From positions 4,651,835 through 4,715,834 of the forward strand of contig OX030955.1 of NCBI GenBank assembly GCA_943735955.1: a stretch of DNA of 64,000 nt, in the 5' to 3' direction. Shown piece after piece: positions 1 to 9,692 of this stretch. The DNA is from Piscicola geometra (taxonomy: Eukaryota; Annelida; Clitellata; Hirudinida; Piscicolidae). Positions within the stretch are counted from its first letter, which is position 1. Every line of letters starts with the position of its first letter. The position numbers and the translations under genes were made by a program. The notes under the pieces were generated by a model. That model saw only the letters and a list, made by a program, of their open reading frames with translations, did no database searches and was not told where the DNA came from.

Positions 1-1
1 T

Positions 2-204
2 CCATAAAATACCATGTATAAGGCGCACATTTTGTCTTTTACTTTTAGTTTCAAAAGCTTTCCAAGGACTCAATGTTGTAGACTTTGCGATAATAAAATA
101 GTTGAAAAATCCGTTTTGACTTGCCATTTTTTGTTAAAATTCTTTTATTCTTACTTCTTTAGCATTCAGAAAAACAGCTGTTTTTATTACATGGTGTTTT
201 AAGG
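2..204 (+). mobile_element. MITE with pogo/Tc1-like ends, copy 1
   Basis: A non-autonomous DNA element of about 203 bp. Its left end (CCATAAAATACCATGTATAA, then GGCGCAC) is mirrored at the right end, whose reverse complement reads CCTTAAAACACCATGTAATA. The element aligns along its length with the better-bounded copy at 39439-39638, including the subterminal stretch around 45-70 (TCAAAAGCTTTCC). A TA follows the right end at 205-206, as expected for TA-targeting elements; the left flank is cut by the window edge. The 62-residue open frame inside it is not conserved and is not called. Assignment to pogo/Tc1-mariner rests only on the TA target and the form of the ends. Confidence 0.7.
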
Positions 205-3203
205 TAATATATGTTCACTTTAGCTTTTATTAATTTTAATATAATGCTTTTATTGAGTTTGTGAAAGTGCTTTCCAAAAAGTTTTACAAATGTTTCAGAA
301 CGTAAAAACTGCAATCACAAAAATGCTATGAAATATTTTAAACAATTTGAGGAAAAAAAATTTAACAATGTGTTTTTCTTTTTAACTTATGTTTCAAATT
401 TAATTTTTTGTTTAATCAGTCGGTATTATAAAAATTGCAAAGTTATTTATGAAAAATAAGAAACTAGTGTAAGGTTTTCATTTTGTTAAGAAGCCTGAAA
501 AAGAAAAAAATGAGATCAAATGCATTATGCGCCTGATATTTATTTCATAAAAAACGAATGCTCAAAAAAATTTTTAAATGCCTACATTTGAAACATTTTT
601 ATTCAATAAAATAAAAATAAGTTTCTGAAACATACTTAATATGACTTGATATGAAAACTTTTAACAATTATACGATTAAAAATATGTAAAAACGAATTTC
701 AAAAACCAAACTAACTTAAATTCTTCCAACTATAGATTTTTATTCAAGTGCTAATTACAACATTCCAGCATCTAGTGGTACTACGAAGTACGGAACCCTT
801 GACCTTGTAAAAAAACACTAACATCTATCCCTGCTAATAAATGTCAATTTGTCAATCTAATGGCCAGTATCATATTGACAGTAGGCAAACGGGTCTGTCG
901 CGTGTGTCTGTTCATTTGTTGTCCAGCCTTCAATCATTGAAACCCCCTGGAATTTATAATATTGATTCTTGTGCATCGGGTGTGACAAAGATAATATGAG
1001 CATTACATAATTAAGCATTTTTAAGATAAATATATCAATAAAAAGTCAATAGAATTTATATTTATTAATTAAAAAACTAGTTTTTTGTTGACTTCTCGAG
1101 GTGTACACGCGTTTGAATTTAGTTATCTGTAATAAGTCACTAAAATCTACTAGTTCTTTTGATTGTTGGTGAAAAAATAAAGAAGTAGGCTCTTGGGAAG
1201 CAAGATGAATGAGAAAAAGGTAGGAGTGATTAATAGTGGTTTTATAGCCTTTAAGTCGGAGAAAAGTATGAATTTAGTGGTTAAAATACAAAGGAAATGA
1301 AATAATAAATAATAAAAATGTAAACAAAATTTTTGTTGTTGAAATATTTCGTTTTCTAAATCTGTCCCAAGTTTGAATACTCATCGATTCAATTGAATAG
1401 TTTTTTTTCTTCAAAATAATAAAATGTAAGTTTGTTAGAAAAGATTTGGTTTACCACAAATATAATAAATAAATGCTTTTCAATATTCAAACATAAAAGA
1501 ACATTCTAAATATTTAAATAGACAATAATCAAATATTCTGAGTTTAAATTACTTCTACATCGAGTCATTTACTTTAAGACAACAGGTTGAAAACTTCTCA
1601 AAGAATATACAATATAAAATTATAAGAAAATGTAAATACTCTTTTGTACTTGGATATGCCTCAAGTTACAGTTTTACCGCTATATGAACTACATAATATA
1701 AAACTTGTTTTTTTCTTTTGAAAAAGTATGACACATGAAAATATTTTTGAATACTTAACAGAGTTAATAACTATTGAAAAACAAGATATGTAAGTGTTTC
1801 AAGTCATTTGAAACAAAGATAAAATCACTGGGAAAATAGGCAGAGCTTAACGAGAATATAAGAATGAAAATTCTCAATTAGCTTTAGGTTTTCTGTTATC
1901 TAGAATATAGGAAAAAATGATGTAAAAAATTCTAATAACTTGTGATTTAAATGATTTGATATTATTTAATTTTTAGCTTATAACATAATTAAAAAAAATA
2001 ATTTGTATATAAAACTATATCTAAGCAATTGTTTAATGATTCATCAAGATGCAATAGAAAAGTGTTCTTCAAACCAGTTAATTTTTCACTGCTGCCCATT
2101 GTAATCACAAAATAGTGAAACATATATTAAAAATAATTTTAAACTGTTGGTTTTGAAGAGACAAGCTGTCGATGTAAAAATTGAATAGGCATATTAAATT
2201 TTTTGATGAAATTGTAAAAACGTCTTTTAAAGTTGTGACAAAATTAAAAGTTTTCATTTTTTATATTTCTGACGTATGTTTTTTATATACTCTTAGTTTT
2301 TCTTTATTTTCATAAAAATTTATATTGTACAACAGGTACAACGAAATATTAAACTTGATTTAAAGGCTTTAGCCTTGAAGGCTTTCATTAAAAATACATT
2401 GATAGTTTCAGGTCTTAAAACTATTTTTCACTTATATTTCAAAATCAGAAATTATTTATTAAATTATTTGAATAGAACTATTTTTAACAAACATCAAACC
2501 TCATTTTCAACAAGATAAACAATAAAGATGGAAAAGATTTATTAACAACGTGAATGTTTTTTTTATAAACTGAAAATGAATTGCTTGATTGATTTGCTTC
2601 CACGTTGGTTCTACATTCTGAAAGTAGATCTAGTTATCTTTTGGATGATGCTGTGCTCTAGCACGGAATGATTGCAAATTTAGTTATTTCATTTTCATCT
2701 ACCTTTGCATACGCAACCAAAACAAACTATAAACACGTGAATTTTCAAAATATATGTTTTTGGATAAGAGACAGTAATGTCACTGCACGTCTATAAAAAA
2801 TTGTGACCCAAATGCACTTTCCGTTGAGCTGCTCGATACTTTCAAACAACCATTGTCCATTACGCCATTGACCTCTTACCTTGATCTATTCTCGGTGAAA
2901 ATACGTGTATGCTGAAAAATATAGGGAAGTGAGAAGCTTTTTATAAATTTAAAATCTAGCTAGGGATTTATGCATAGAATTTATCAAAGAATATTTGAAA
3001 GTTTTAAAAATTCTTTGTCAGTTTGATTTATTTAAATGGCTGATAATAACTTTAATAATTATTTAAACATTTCTTAAATTTAAAAAATTAAATACAGAAA
3101 AACTTCATAATAAACGAGTTTAAAAGTTTTCGTTTCAATCTAAATGTTTTAAATACATTTTCCATTCTATATAAGACATTTTTTAGGATTAGAAACTTTA
3201 AAA
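205..3203. other. AT-rich intergenic DNA
   Basis: No gene, RNA or complete mobile element is visible. The patch at 760-960 is richer in GC and contains TACGGAACCCTTGACC, which resembles LINE or SINE debris but is too short to assign. The rest is poly-A/poly-T-rich sequence with stops in all frames. Confidence 0.5.
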
Positions 3204-3251
3204 TTAACCCATTAACGCATGACTCAAAGGAATTAATTAATTTTTTAACAT

Positions 3252-3257
3252 TTTATT
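3252..3257 (-). terminator. Poly(A) signal of the piggyBac gene
   Basis: AATAAA on the minus strand, about 120 bp past the transposase stop and inside the element. In the second piggyBac copy the same position reads AATCAA (35180-35185). Its position fits a 3'-end signal, but no transcript evidence is available. Confidence 0.5.
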
Positions 3258-3339
3258 GAAAACCCGATTCTAACAAATAAAATCAAAAAATTAGTCTGAA
3301 ATATTTTATACAAAAAAAGTTATGATGAAAATAAAAAAT

Positions 3340-3355
3340 GTCCTTAAAAAAGGAC
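3340..3355. repeat. Subterminal palindrome, 3' end of piggyBac
   Basis: Palindrome GTCCTTTTTTAAGGAC (minus-strand reading), about 130 bp from the element end and just past the stop codon. It is preceded on the minus strand by GCATAGC. It is one of three in the element and is kept in the second copy at 35082-35097. Possible roles are a transposase binding site or an RNA hairpin; which one is not shown. Confidence 0.7.
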
Positions 3356-3379
3356 GCTATGCATTGCTACCGACGGTAA

Positions 3380-5179
3380 TCACGATTCGTGGTAGATGCT
3401 GAAGCACTCCAAATGTAAAGCTACATTACATTTAAGGCATTTCTTTTCCACTTTCTTTCCACATTGCTTGCATCTTTTTTGGCCATCTTCAATTTTACCA
3501 ATAAAATGATCTTTTCCATCGTATCGGACATCTGCAATCACGCTTTTAGCTAAATTCATGGATCCTTTTTTTTCTTTTTTGATCTGTTTGAAACCATATG
3601 AAAAAATTATAAATATTTCAGTTTAACATGAATAATAATAAAAACTCACATCAATTTGGCCTAGAATTGATTTCACAACCTGACGTCTAAACTGCACACA
3701 TGTAAATTTTTCATTTTTATTATACTTTTTAAAAATGCACCAGGCATTGTGGACAGAGGCATCAATTAAAAAACCAAATAAAGGCCACCACCACTTTTTT
3801 AGCCTTATATTTATTCTAACATTTTCAATATTTTTATCCATTTGGTCCGTTCCACCCATGTAATGATTATATCGGTTTATAAGGAAAGGCTGTGGAATTC
3901 GGACATGTTTTTTTTGAGATGCTGACCATCTTTTCACCTCTTTTATAGGCTCCACTCCATGATTACTTGAAAGTAAAGTAACAACGCTATTATCATTCCA
4001 CCTTACCACAATGATATTCGATTCTTCATCCAATAAATAGTCATATTCTCCTCTTGGCTTTTTTTTCATTATTTCAACATCTTGAATTGGACATTTTTCT
4101 ATCCGGTTTTTTCTAACTGTGCCAGTTGCAAATATATTATTATTTTTTAACTGTTCAATCAACCTAAAAGAGGTGAAGAAATTATCAAAATATAACTCAA
4201 ATGGAGTGTCTTTTGGTAAGCATTTTATTAGTTTAGATACCACCGATCCACCAAGTCCTAATTCGCTATTGAACTCTTCAGAGGCTCCTTGATACGGGTT
4301 ACAATTTACCAAATACCCAAGCCTATTATTTAAGCACCAAACTTTATATCCAAACCTTATGGGTTTTCCTCTGATAAACTGTTTTGATGAATGCCTTCCA
4401 TAATATGGCACCATTGATTCATCAATCGCCAAATGACATTCTTTGGGCCAAAATTTGAGAAATCTTTCATTCATAGCATCAAATAATGGACGCACTTTGG
4501 CCATCTTGTCTAACTTATTAATTTTCTCGTTGTCATTGCAATGCAAATATCTTAATAACTCTCCAAATCTGTTGACAGTCATAGCATTGCTTACAGCTAG
4601 ATTGTGTACATCGTCGCTCTGTTCCCAGTACATCCTGCGGTTTGCCAAAGGAACATAACCTGAAAGCATGAGTATAGCCAGCACCACTCTATATTCATTT
4701 TCAGTAGCATTCAGCTGTTTTAGTTTTTGGCTGGCATATAAATTTGACATGTCTGTTATTAGCTTGATGACTGGTACATCCAAAAATAAATTAAACAATG
4801 TGAGAGGAGACATGTTTTCTAAATTTGGTTTGTCCTCTGAACTATTATCTGCCAATAATCCAGTAGTAATGTCTTTTTTGGTCCATCTCCGATCAATTTT
4901 AATTTTTTTAGCTGGCCTTTTTACAGCAGTTTCTTCTCTACTTATAGTGGTTTTCTCTTCCCCAATTTTGGAAATTACTATTTCTGCTTCTGCATTTAGC
5001 TGGTTTCTTGATAAATTATCTAGAGTACCTTCACCATCCTCGGGTCCACTATCCTCATCAGAGCAGTTTGGGTCAGTAGGAGGAATCATGACTATATCTG
5101 CTGAAAAGAAATCATTGTCATCTTCCAAAATACTAAGGACTTCATGAAGAGCGAATCTGAAAATAATTGTTTTTACCAT
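3380..5179 (-). CDS. piggyBac transposase, two exons, intact
   Basis: Transposase that excises and reinserts DNA at TTAA sites by a DDE/D-type reaction in the nucleus. Exon 1 is 5179-3650 (510 codons) and exon 2 is 3583-3380 (67 codons plus TGA), 577 aa in all, a normal length for the family. The acidic N-terminus (residues 18-50, ending in a DEDSG motif) is typical of piggyBac-derived proteins. The RNase H-like core keeps the catalytic aspartates: D253 in AIDESM, D332 in ELYFDNFF and D445 in GGTDQMD, with D448 next to it. The KKWWWPLF block is at 461-468. Exon 2 supplies the zinc-binding tail: C-x2-C-x7-C-x2-C-x4-H-x2-C-x4-H. Without splicing, exon 1 reads 8 spurious residues into the intron. 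The start codon is less certain: TTATTTTCAG just inside the frame (5159 and up) could be a splice acceptor for an unseen 5' exon. Confidence 0.95.
3584..3649 (-). other. 66-bp intron in piggyBac transposase
   Basis: Donor GTGAGT directly follows the codon GAT; the acceptor is TTTCAAACAG. The phase is 0. Splicing joins the catalytic core to a lysine-rich linker and the cysteine-rich zinc-binding domain. The same intron is conserved at 34788-34853 in the second copy. Inferred from consensus sites and the restored frame; no transcript was seen. Confidence 0.88.
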
Positions 5180-5194
5180 CAGTATTACTGCATA

Positions 5195-5216
5195 GTGTCC
5201 TTAAAAAAGGACACTC
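5195..5216. repeat. Internal palindrome upstream of transposase start
   Basis: The longest of the three palindromes: 9-bp arms AGTGTCCTT and AAGGACACT around AAAA. It lies 16 bp upstream of the transposase ATG and is preceded on the plus strand by GCATAG, so it points opposite to the other two. Being in the presumed leader or promoter, it could let transposase repress its own gene; that is inference. Confidence 0.7.
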
Positions 5217-5543
5217 AATAAAACACAGTTTTTGGAAATAATATTACATGTAAAATAAAATTTATTTTAAATAAAGATATAAGAATGAATAACAATGAAA
5301 TATTATTATACATTATGAATGGTAGACATTAAATAAAATTATAACTAACTTTTTTTCATGAGCCATGACAAAAACACAAAAAATTTAGTTATCGCCTTGA
5401 AAAATCAGAATATCGAAACAATCTATCAATTTCAAATCACAAAAAATTTTTTAACAAAGACTTCAGTTTATATAGGACAGGATTAGCTGCAAAGATAATA
5501 AATATAATCAAGATAACTATTATTAAAAAAACTTTTTATTGCT

Positions 5544-5559
5544 GTCCTTAAAAAAGGAC
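5544..5559. repeat. Terminal palindrome, 5' end of piggyBac
   Basis: GTCCTTTTTTAAGGAC placed directly inside the promoter-side terminal repeat, so that the minus strand reads CCCATTAACGCATACT followed by the palindrome. It shares the GCATA-S-Y-GTCC context with the other two copies. Confidence 0.72.
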
Positions 5560-5579
5560 AGTATGCGTTAATGGGTTAA

Positions 5580-7062
5580 GTATCGAAGAATTATTTATTT
5601 TGTGCTCCATCAAGAATTTGGCACTATATTCTATAATAAAATTAAGCTTATAGTTAAGGTTTGATTCTTTGAAAAACGAATATTTTCTAGTAAGTTTTCT
5701 TTTGCTTAGTTTTAATCCTATATGGTGGAACATTTATATATAATGAAAACGTTCACAAAATACGCCATTGTACGCTACTTTCAAAAGACTATTTTAATCA
5801 TTTTCAAAACCTGATTATTAAATAAACTAAATAGAAATAAAAAATTATCAACCAGATTTTTATAATTACATAATATTTGATTATCAAAAATTTAAATAAT
5901 ATCATTTTTTAAATTTTCTAAAATGCTTGAAAACCTATTTAAAGGGAAAACTTAAAAAAAAAGTTTCTCAATTCAATACTTAATTAAATATTTAAAAAAA
6001 TTACTGAATTAAAAAAAACTAAGTATAAATACTAAGTATAAATCATAAACCAAAAAGTTTAACTTAAATTTAAACTTCAATGAGAACAATTGAGAGTAAT
6101 CAGGTCATACAATTGTGAAATAAAAAAAAGTATTTTAGGAAAGTATTTGTGTTTACAAAAAATGTTTTATAAAAATTTTGATAAAACAATTTTAAACTAC
6201 ATATTTTTTGAAAAACAAAATTGTCTGTAAAGTGGTTTTAAATTAAAAGAAAGTCAAATACAGAAGTATCTGTCTAAAATCAAAACTTGTACAAAATAAA
6301 TTTTAAGGTTTAAAACATTGAAAAAAATATTTTTTGATTTTCAGATATAGATAGAAAAGAAAAAAATCATGATGGAAAAGCAGTTGTCTTGAAATCAAAA
6401 TTAATTCGAATACTGAATATTTAAAAAACTTATTTTGTGAAAAAAAGTTTGTTTTTTGCACATATTTTTATAAATCTATTTGGAAACAATATTCGTTAAT
6501 AGTTGAAAAATATTACATTCAAATGTTGATTGTTAATAGTAAACGAAAAAATTAATTATTTTTTAATAATAAAAAAATTAATAATATTGATGTTAATTTT
6601 AGAACAAAATATCTCATTTTTTCAAATCCAAATGTTTAATTTTTTAACTAAACCTAATAAGAACGCATTAAACTGCGTTATAAAAATTCTTTATTTTAAA
6701 TTACAAGAAACTTGTGAAAACAGTATGATTTTAAAGTTTTAAAAACTTATTATACTTTCAAAAAACGTGTTATTTAAAAAAACCATTAGTTAAACTGTTA
6801 AAATATGATAATCATTTTCATATATTTCTTATTCCGTAGATTCGATATTTTAGAAAAATATTTTTTCATGGACTGATAGAGCATTGGTTTTTAATGGCGT
6901 AAACCATTTTTAATGAGTTCCTAATTTATTTTGACATGAGCCTATTTCTCTGTGTTTTATCTGTTTGATTTTCTAAACAATGAAGGAAATTTCGTTTAAA
7001 TACATAGATAGCTTTTTTCAATAAAGAAAAGTGTCTTTATAGGCGTAACAATTTTTGATATT
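5580..7062. other. AT-rich intergenic DNA
   Basis: Only A/T-rich sequence with homopolymer runs. The open frames at 5548-5733 and 6530-6742 have low-complexity N/K/I/F/L composition and no recognisable domain, so none is called. Confidence 0.5.
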
Positions 7063-7975
7063 ATCTATAAGTTATTAATTCCATCATCTAACACCCACAC
7101 CATCCAATCAGAGCTTGAATCTCTCTCTAAGTGGGCCAAGCTCAGTAATCTCTCACTCAACCTCAAAAAATCATTTGAACTCATAGTCCATAATAGTTAC
7201 AAACGCATCACACCACCAACTTTACATCCTTCCATTCAACGCACTAACAAACTCACTATCTTAGGTATCACATTCACTGACACCCTTAACATTTCACCAC
7301 ACATAGATCACATTATCAATAAAGGCTTTCAAACTTTTCATGCCATCAAAACAATCCGTTCCCATGGACTCTTTGGTGCCAAACTCTTTGACATCACTGA
7401 GTCCCTCATTATCTCTCACCTTAAGTATGCAGCTCCTTCTTGGTCTGGTTTTGCTAATCAGCCTCACATTAAGCAACTCCAGTCCCTAATTAATAAACTC
7501 ATAAGACTTAACTACCTTCCCTCTTTCTACCCATCTATCACTTCTATGTTTACCACTTTAGACACCAAACTATTCTTTAAAATATCTACTAACTCTGACC
7601 ACGTTCTTTACCATTTCTTACCCCCCCTTAAAAAATCTACTCATAACTTAAGACCCTGTAAACACAATTTCGATACCCCTATATATACTACGCTTGAAAG
7701 TAAAACATTCCTCCCTCGTCTTCTTAAACATCACATTCTATAGTTTACATTTATATTTATATTATCCTCTCTGATTCTTATTACTTATTTATCTACCTAT
7801 TTATTACCTATTCACCATATCCTTTGTCTTGTAGTATTTTTTTCCAAACCATTATCATTAGCATCAGTATCCTAAAATTATCTACTATTATCTAGTATCT
7901 TATGCAACATGTAACATGGCCTGCGTCTGGCAAACCGTGATCAATAAAGACTATAAATAAATAAATAAAAAAAAA
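7063..7975 (+). mobile_element. 5'-truncated Jockey-like LINE with 3' end
   Basis: The 3' end of a non-LTR retrotransposon. The C-terminal part of a reverse transcriptase (7072-7743) is followed by about 200 bp of 3' UTR, an AATAAA at about 7943, and a tail of AATA repeats running into poly(A) at about 7951-7973. It is truncated at the 5' side just after the position of the YADD catalytic motif, a usual result of incomplete reverse transcription. No target duplication could be recognised. Confidence 0.82.
7072..7743 (+). pseudogene. Reverse transcriptase C-terminus (Jockey-like LINE)
   Basis: One open frame of about 223 codons ends in TAG at 7741-7743. It starts with LLIPSSNTHTIQSELESLSK, the segment that normally follows YADDTY in Jockey-clade reverse transcriptases, and continues through the thumb-like motifs LNLKKSFELIV, LTILGITFTD and LKYAAPSWSGF. 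The polymerase core and endonuclease are missing, so no enzyme can be made. The frame has no internal stop and is much richer in C than its surroundings, so the insertion is probably not very old. The clade is judged from motif style only. Confidence 0.82.
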
Positions 7976-9343
7976 TATGGTTATCTTCAAATTTATAGTT
8001 ATAAGAAAATACCTATCGAAACAATCAACAAACTCAATGCTCATTCAAGATAAAGTATAGAAGAAAATAGGGTAGTATGGAATAGTCGCCAATATGGAAT
8101 ACTAAAGTTTTAACTTCGTTTGCAATCATATTGAAACATTATGAATTGCTTAAGATAGACTCGAATGCTAGAACAAGGCGTAAAAAGTGAGCTAATTGCC
8201 GTCCTACAGCTCAGTTTTTTAATTCGTTAGAAACTTTTTTCCAAGTTTAATTTTTCTTTCAACACACGGACCCTAGTTATATTTGTGAGACGAATTTTTG
8301 ATATATTCAATATTTTTATATGAAAGTTCATTAATCTTAAGCATGCTAATTTTTTATTTATCAAATTTATTTTTTCAAATATATATTTACTATGCATACA
8401 GACAAGACATTCTTCTGACTTTTATTACTTAGAACTATACTATATTCTATATTTAAACATTCTTCCATCTCATAAACACGCTCTGTATAAAGCGATGCAT
8501 AAATGCAGAAGCATTAAGATCGTTCCTATATTAGGCACCTATTTCCTTTCCAAATCCAAGAATTTTATGTTGTTATTACTCATCTTTTCAAAATAGAAAA
8601 TTTTGGTTTCAGAATGGCCAGGAGCTTAGAGTTAAACAATTTTGCCAGTATCTCAGAAGTTACGAGTTCTATGAAAAGAACCGCCTTTTTCTTTAAAATA
8701 TTTAAAGTGAAACATGAAATAAGTTCAAAACCATAAGATGAAGATTATGATTTAAGTTTTTAATTTTATCTCTTCCAAATTTAAACTTTCAAAAGCGATG
8801 TATTGAAAGAAGTGTAGTGTTACAAAACATCTTCACTATGCTGGTTTATAAGCCAATTTAGTGTTTACTATTATCAAAAAATCTAAGTGAGATATCAAAT
8901 GTAAAATATCTCTTAATTAATTAAAAGTCTCTCTACGAAGATCTTAATTTGAAAATAATTTCAAACTGCAGAATTTAAATTTCATTAAAATAAAGTGAAA
9001 AAATATGTTTTAAATTAAAAAAATAAATTTCAAATTTGAATAGTTTTCGACTGTTTGTATTACCACTGAGATTTTTTATCCCTGAGCTTTCAAGTTTTTT
9101 CCAAAATTAGGAACGAATTTATGTATATAAGGGTTGCCAAATGGTCAAGTTTTTATACTGATAGGTTGTGAGTTGGGTTTCATTACTCCCTTGAAACCTT
9201 AACTGCTGTGATGCGATAAAAATTGCAGCCATCAAAGTTGCCATAGTGCTTGATCGGGTATTACTACACTAATGCTCGTTAATATATACCTATTTTCGTC
9301 TTTTATAAACAATTTTTATTATTATTCTACATTATTATTTTGT
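7976..9343. other. AT-rich intergenic DNA
   Basis: No gene recognised. At 8068-8105 the phrase GGGTAGTATGGAATAGTC and a near-repeat suggest the end of an old DNA transposon, but no partner end was found. Confidence 0.4.
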
Positions 9344-9351
9344 CTATGACC

Positions 9352-9684
9352 CATGGGCGGTGATCCTTAGGAGATCTTGGGGTCCAGACCCCCACTTTTT
9401 TCAAGAAAAACTATTTGAAAATTTTGTTTTGATGTGAATATAATCGTTTAACATTGCATAAAACAAAATGTATTCATAGTAATACATTGTGAGTATGTGT
9501 AGTTATAGTTATAACTGTCTTAAACAAAACTATTCATTTCTTACTTAAATATTCGTATTAAAACAAAAGTTAAACATGTTTTTTTAGTGGGGAGAGGAGG
9601 GTCCAGAACCCAAAACCCCCCTCCCCCAGGATTGTCCATGCTGGGTAGGACCCTCCCAAGATTTGCAGCAGATCGCCGCCCCTG
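9352..9684. mobile_element. hAT-type MITE with 8-bp target duplication
   Basis: A 333-bp element with no coding capacity. The exact 8-bp duplication CTATGACC lies at 9344-9351 and 9685-9692. The ends are inverted: CATGGGCGGTGATC on the left, and CAGGGGCGGCGATC as the reverse complement of the right. Similarity continues inward (AGATCTTGGGGTCC against AAATCTTGGGAGGGTCC). An 8-bp duplication and CAGGG-type ends are hallmarks of hAT elements. The left end also folds on itself (GGGGTC-CAG-GACCCC, about 9389-9404), and the right end has a C-rich tract at 9613-9637. Any transposase must act in trans; none is in the window. Confidence 0.9.
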
Positions 9685-9692
9685 CTATGACC

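Larger units (their letters stand above)
3208..5575 (-). mobile_element. Complete piggyBac transposon
   Basis: A 2368-bp piggyBac element with both ends intact. It is flanked by the family's obligatory TTAA target duplication (3204-3207 and 5576-5579). The 13-bp terminal inverted repeat CCCATTAACGCAT begins at 3208 and its exact reverse complement ends at 5575. The element carries one two-exon transposase gene on the minus strand (3380-5179), so the 5575 end is the promoter end. Three copies of the palindrome GTCCTTTTTTAAGGAC lie at 3340-3355, 5197-5214 (extended) and 5544-5559. Intact ends plus an intact gene make it potentially autonomous. A second, truncated copy is at 33763-35229. Confidence 0.96.

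Noticed and set aside
4443..5147. Two plus-strand open frames across the piggyBac gene
   Set aside because: Antisense shadows of the transposase coding sequence; the first also appears antisense in the second copy because the DNA is the same.
8068..8110. GGGTAGTATGGAATAG repeats as a transposon end
   Set aside because: No inverted partner end or target duplication was found within reach.
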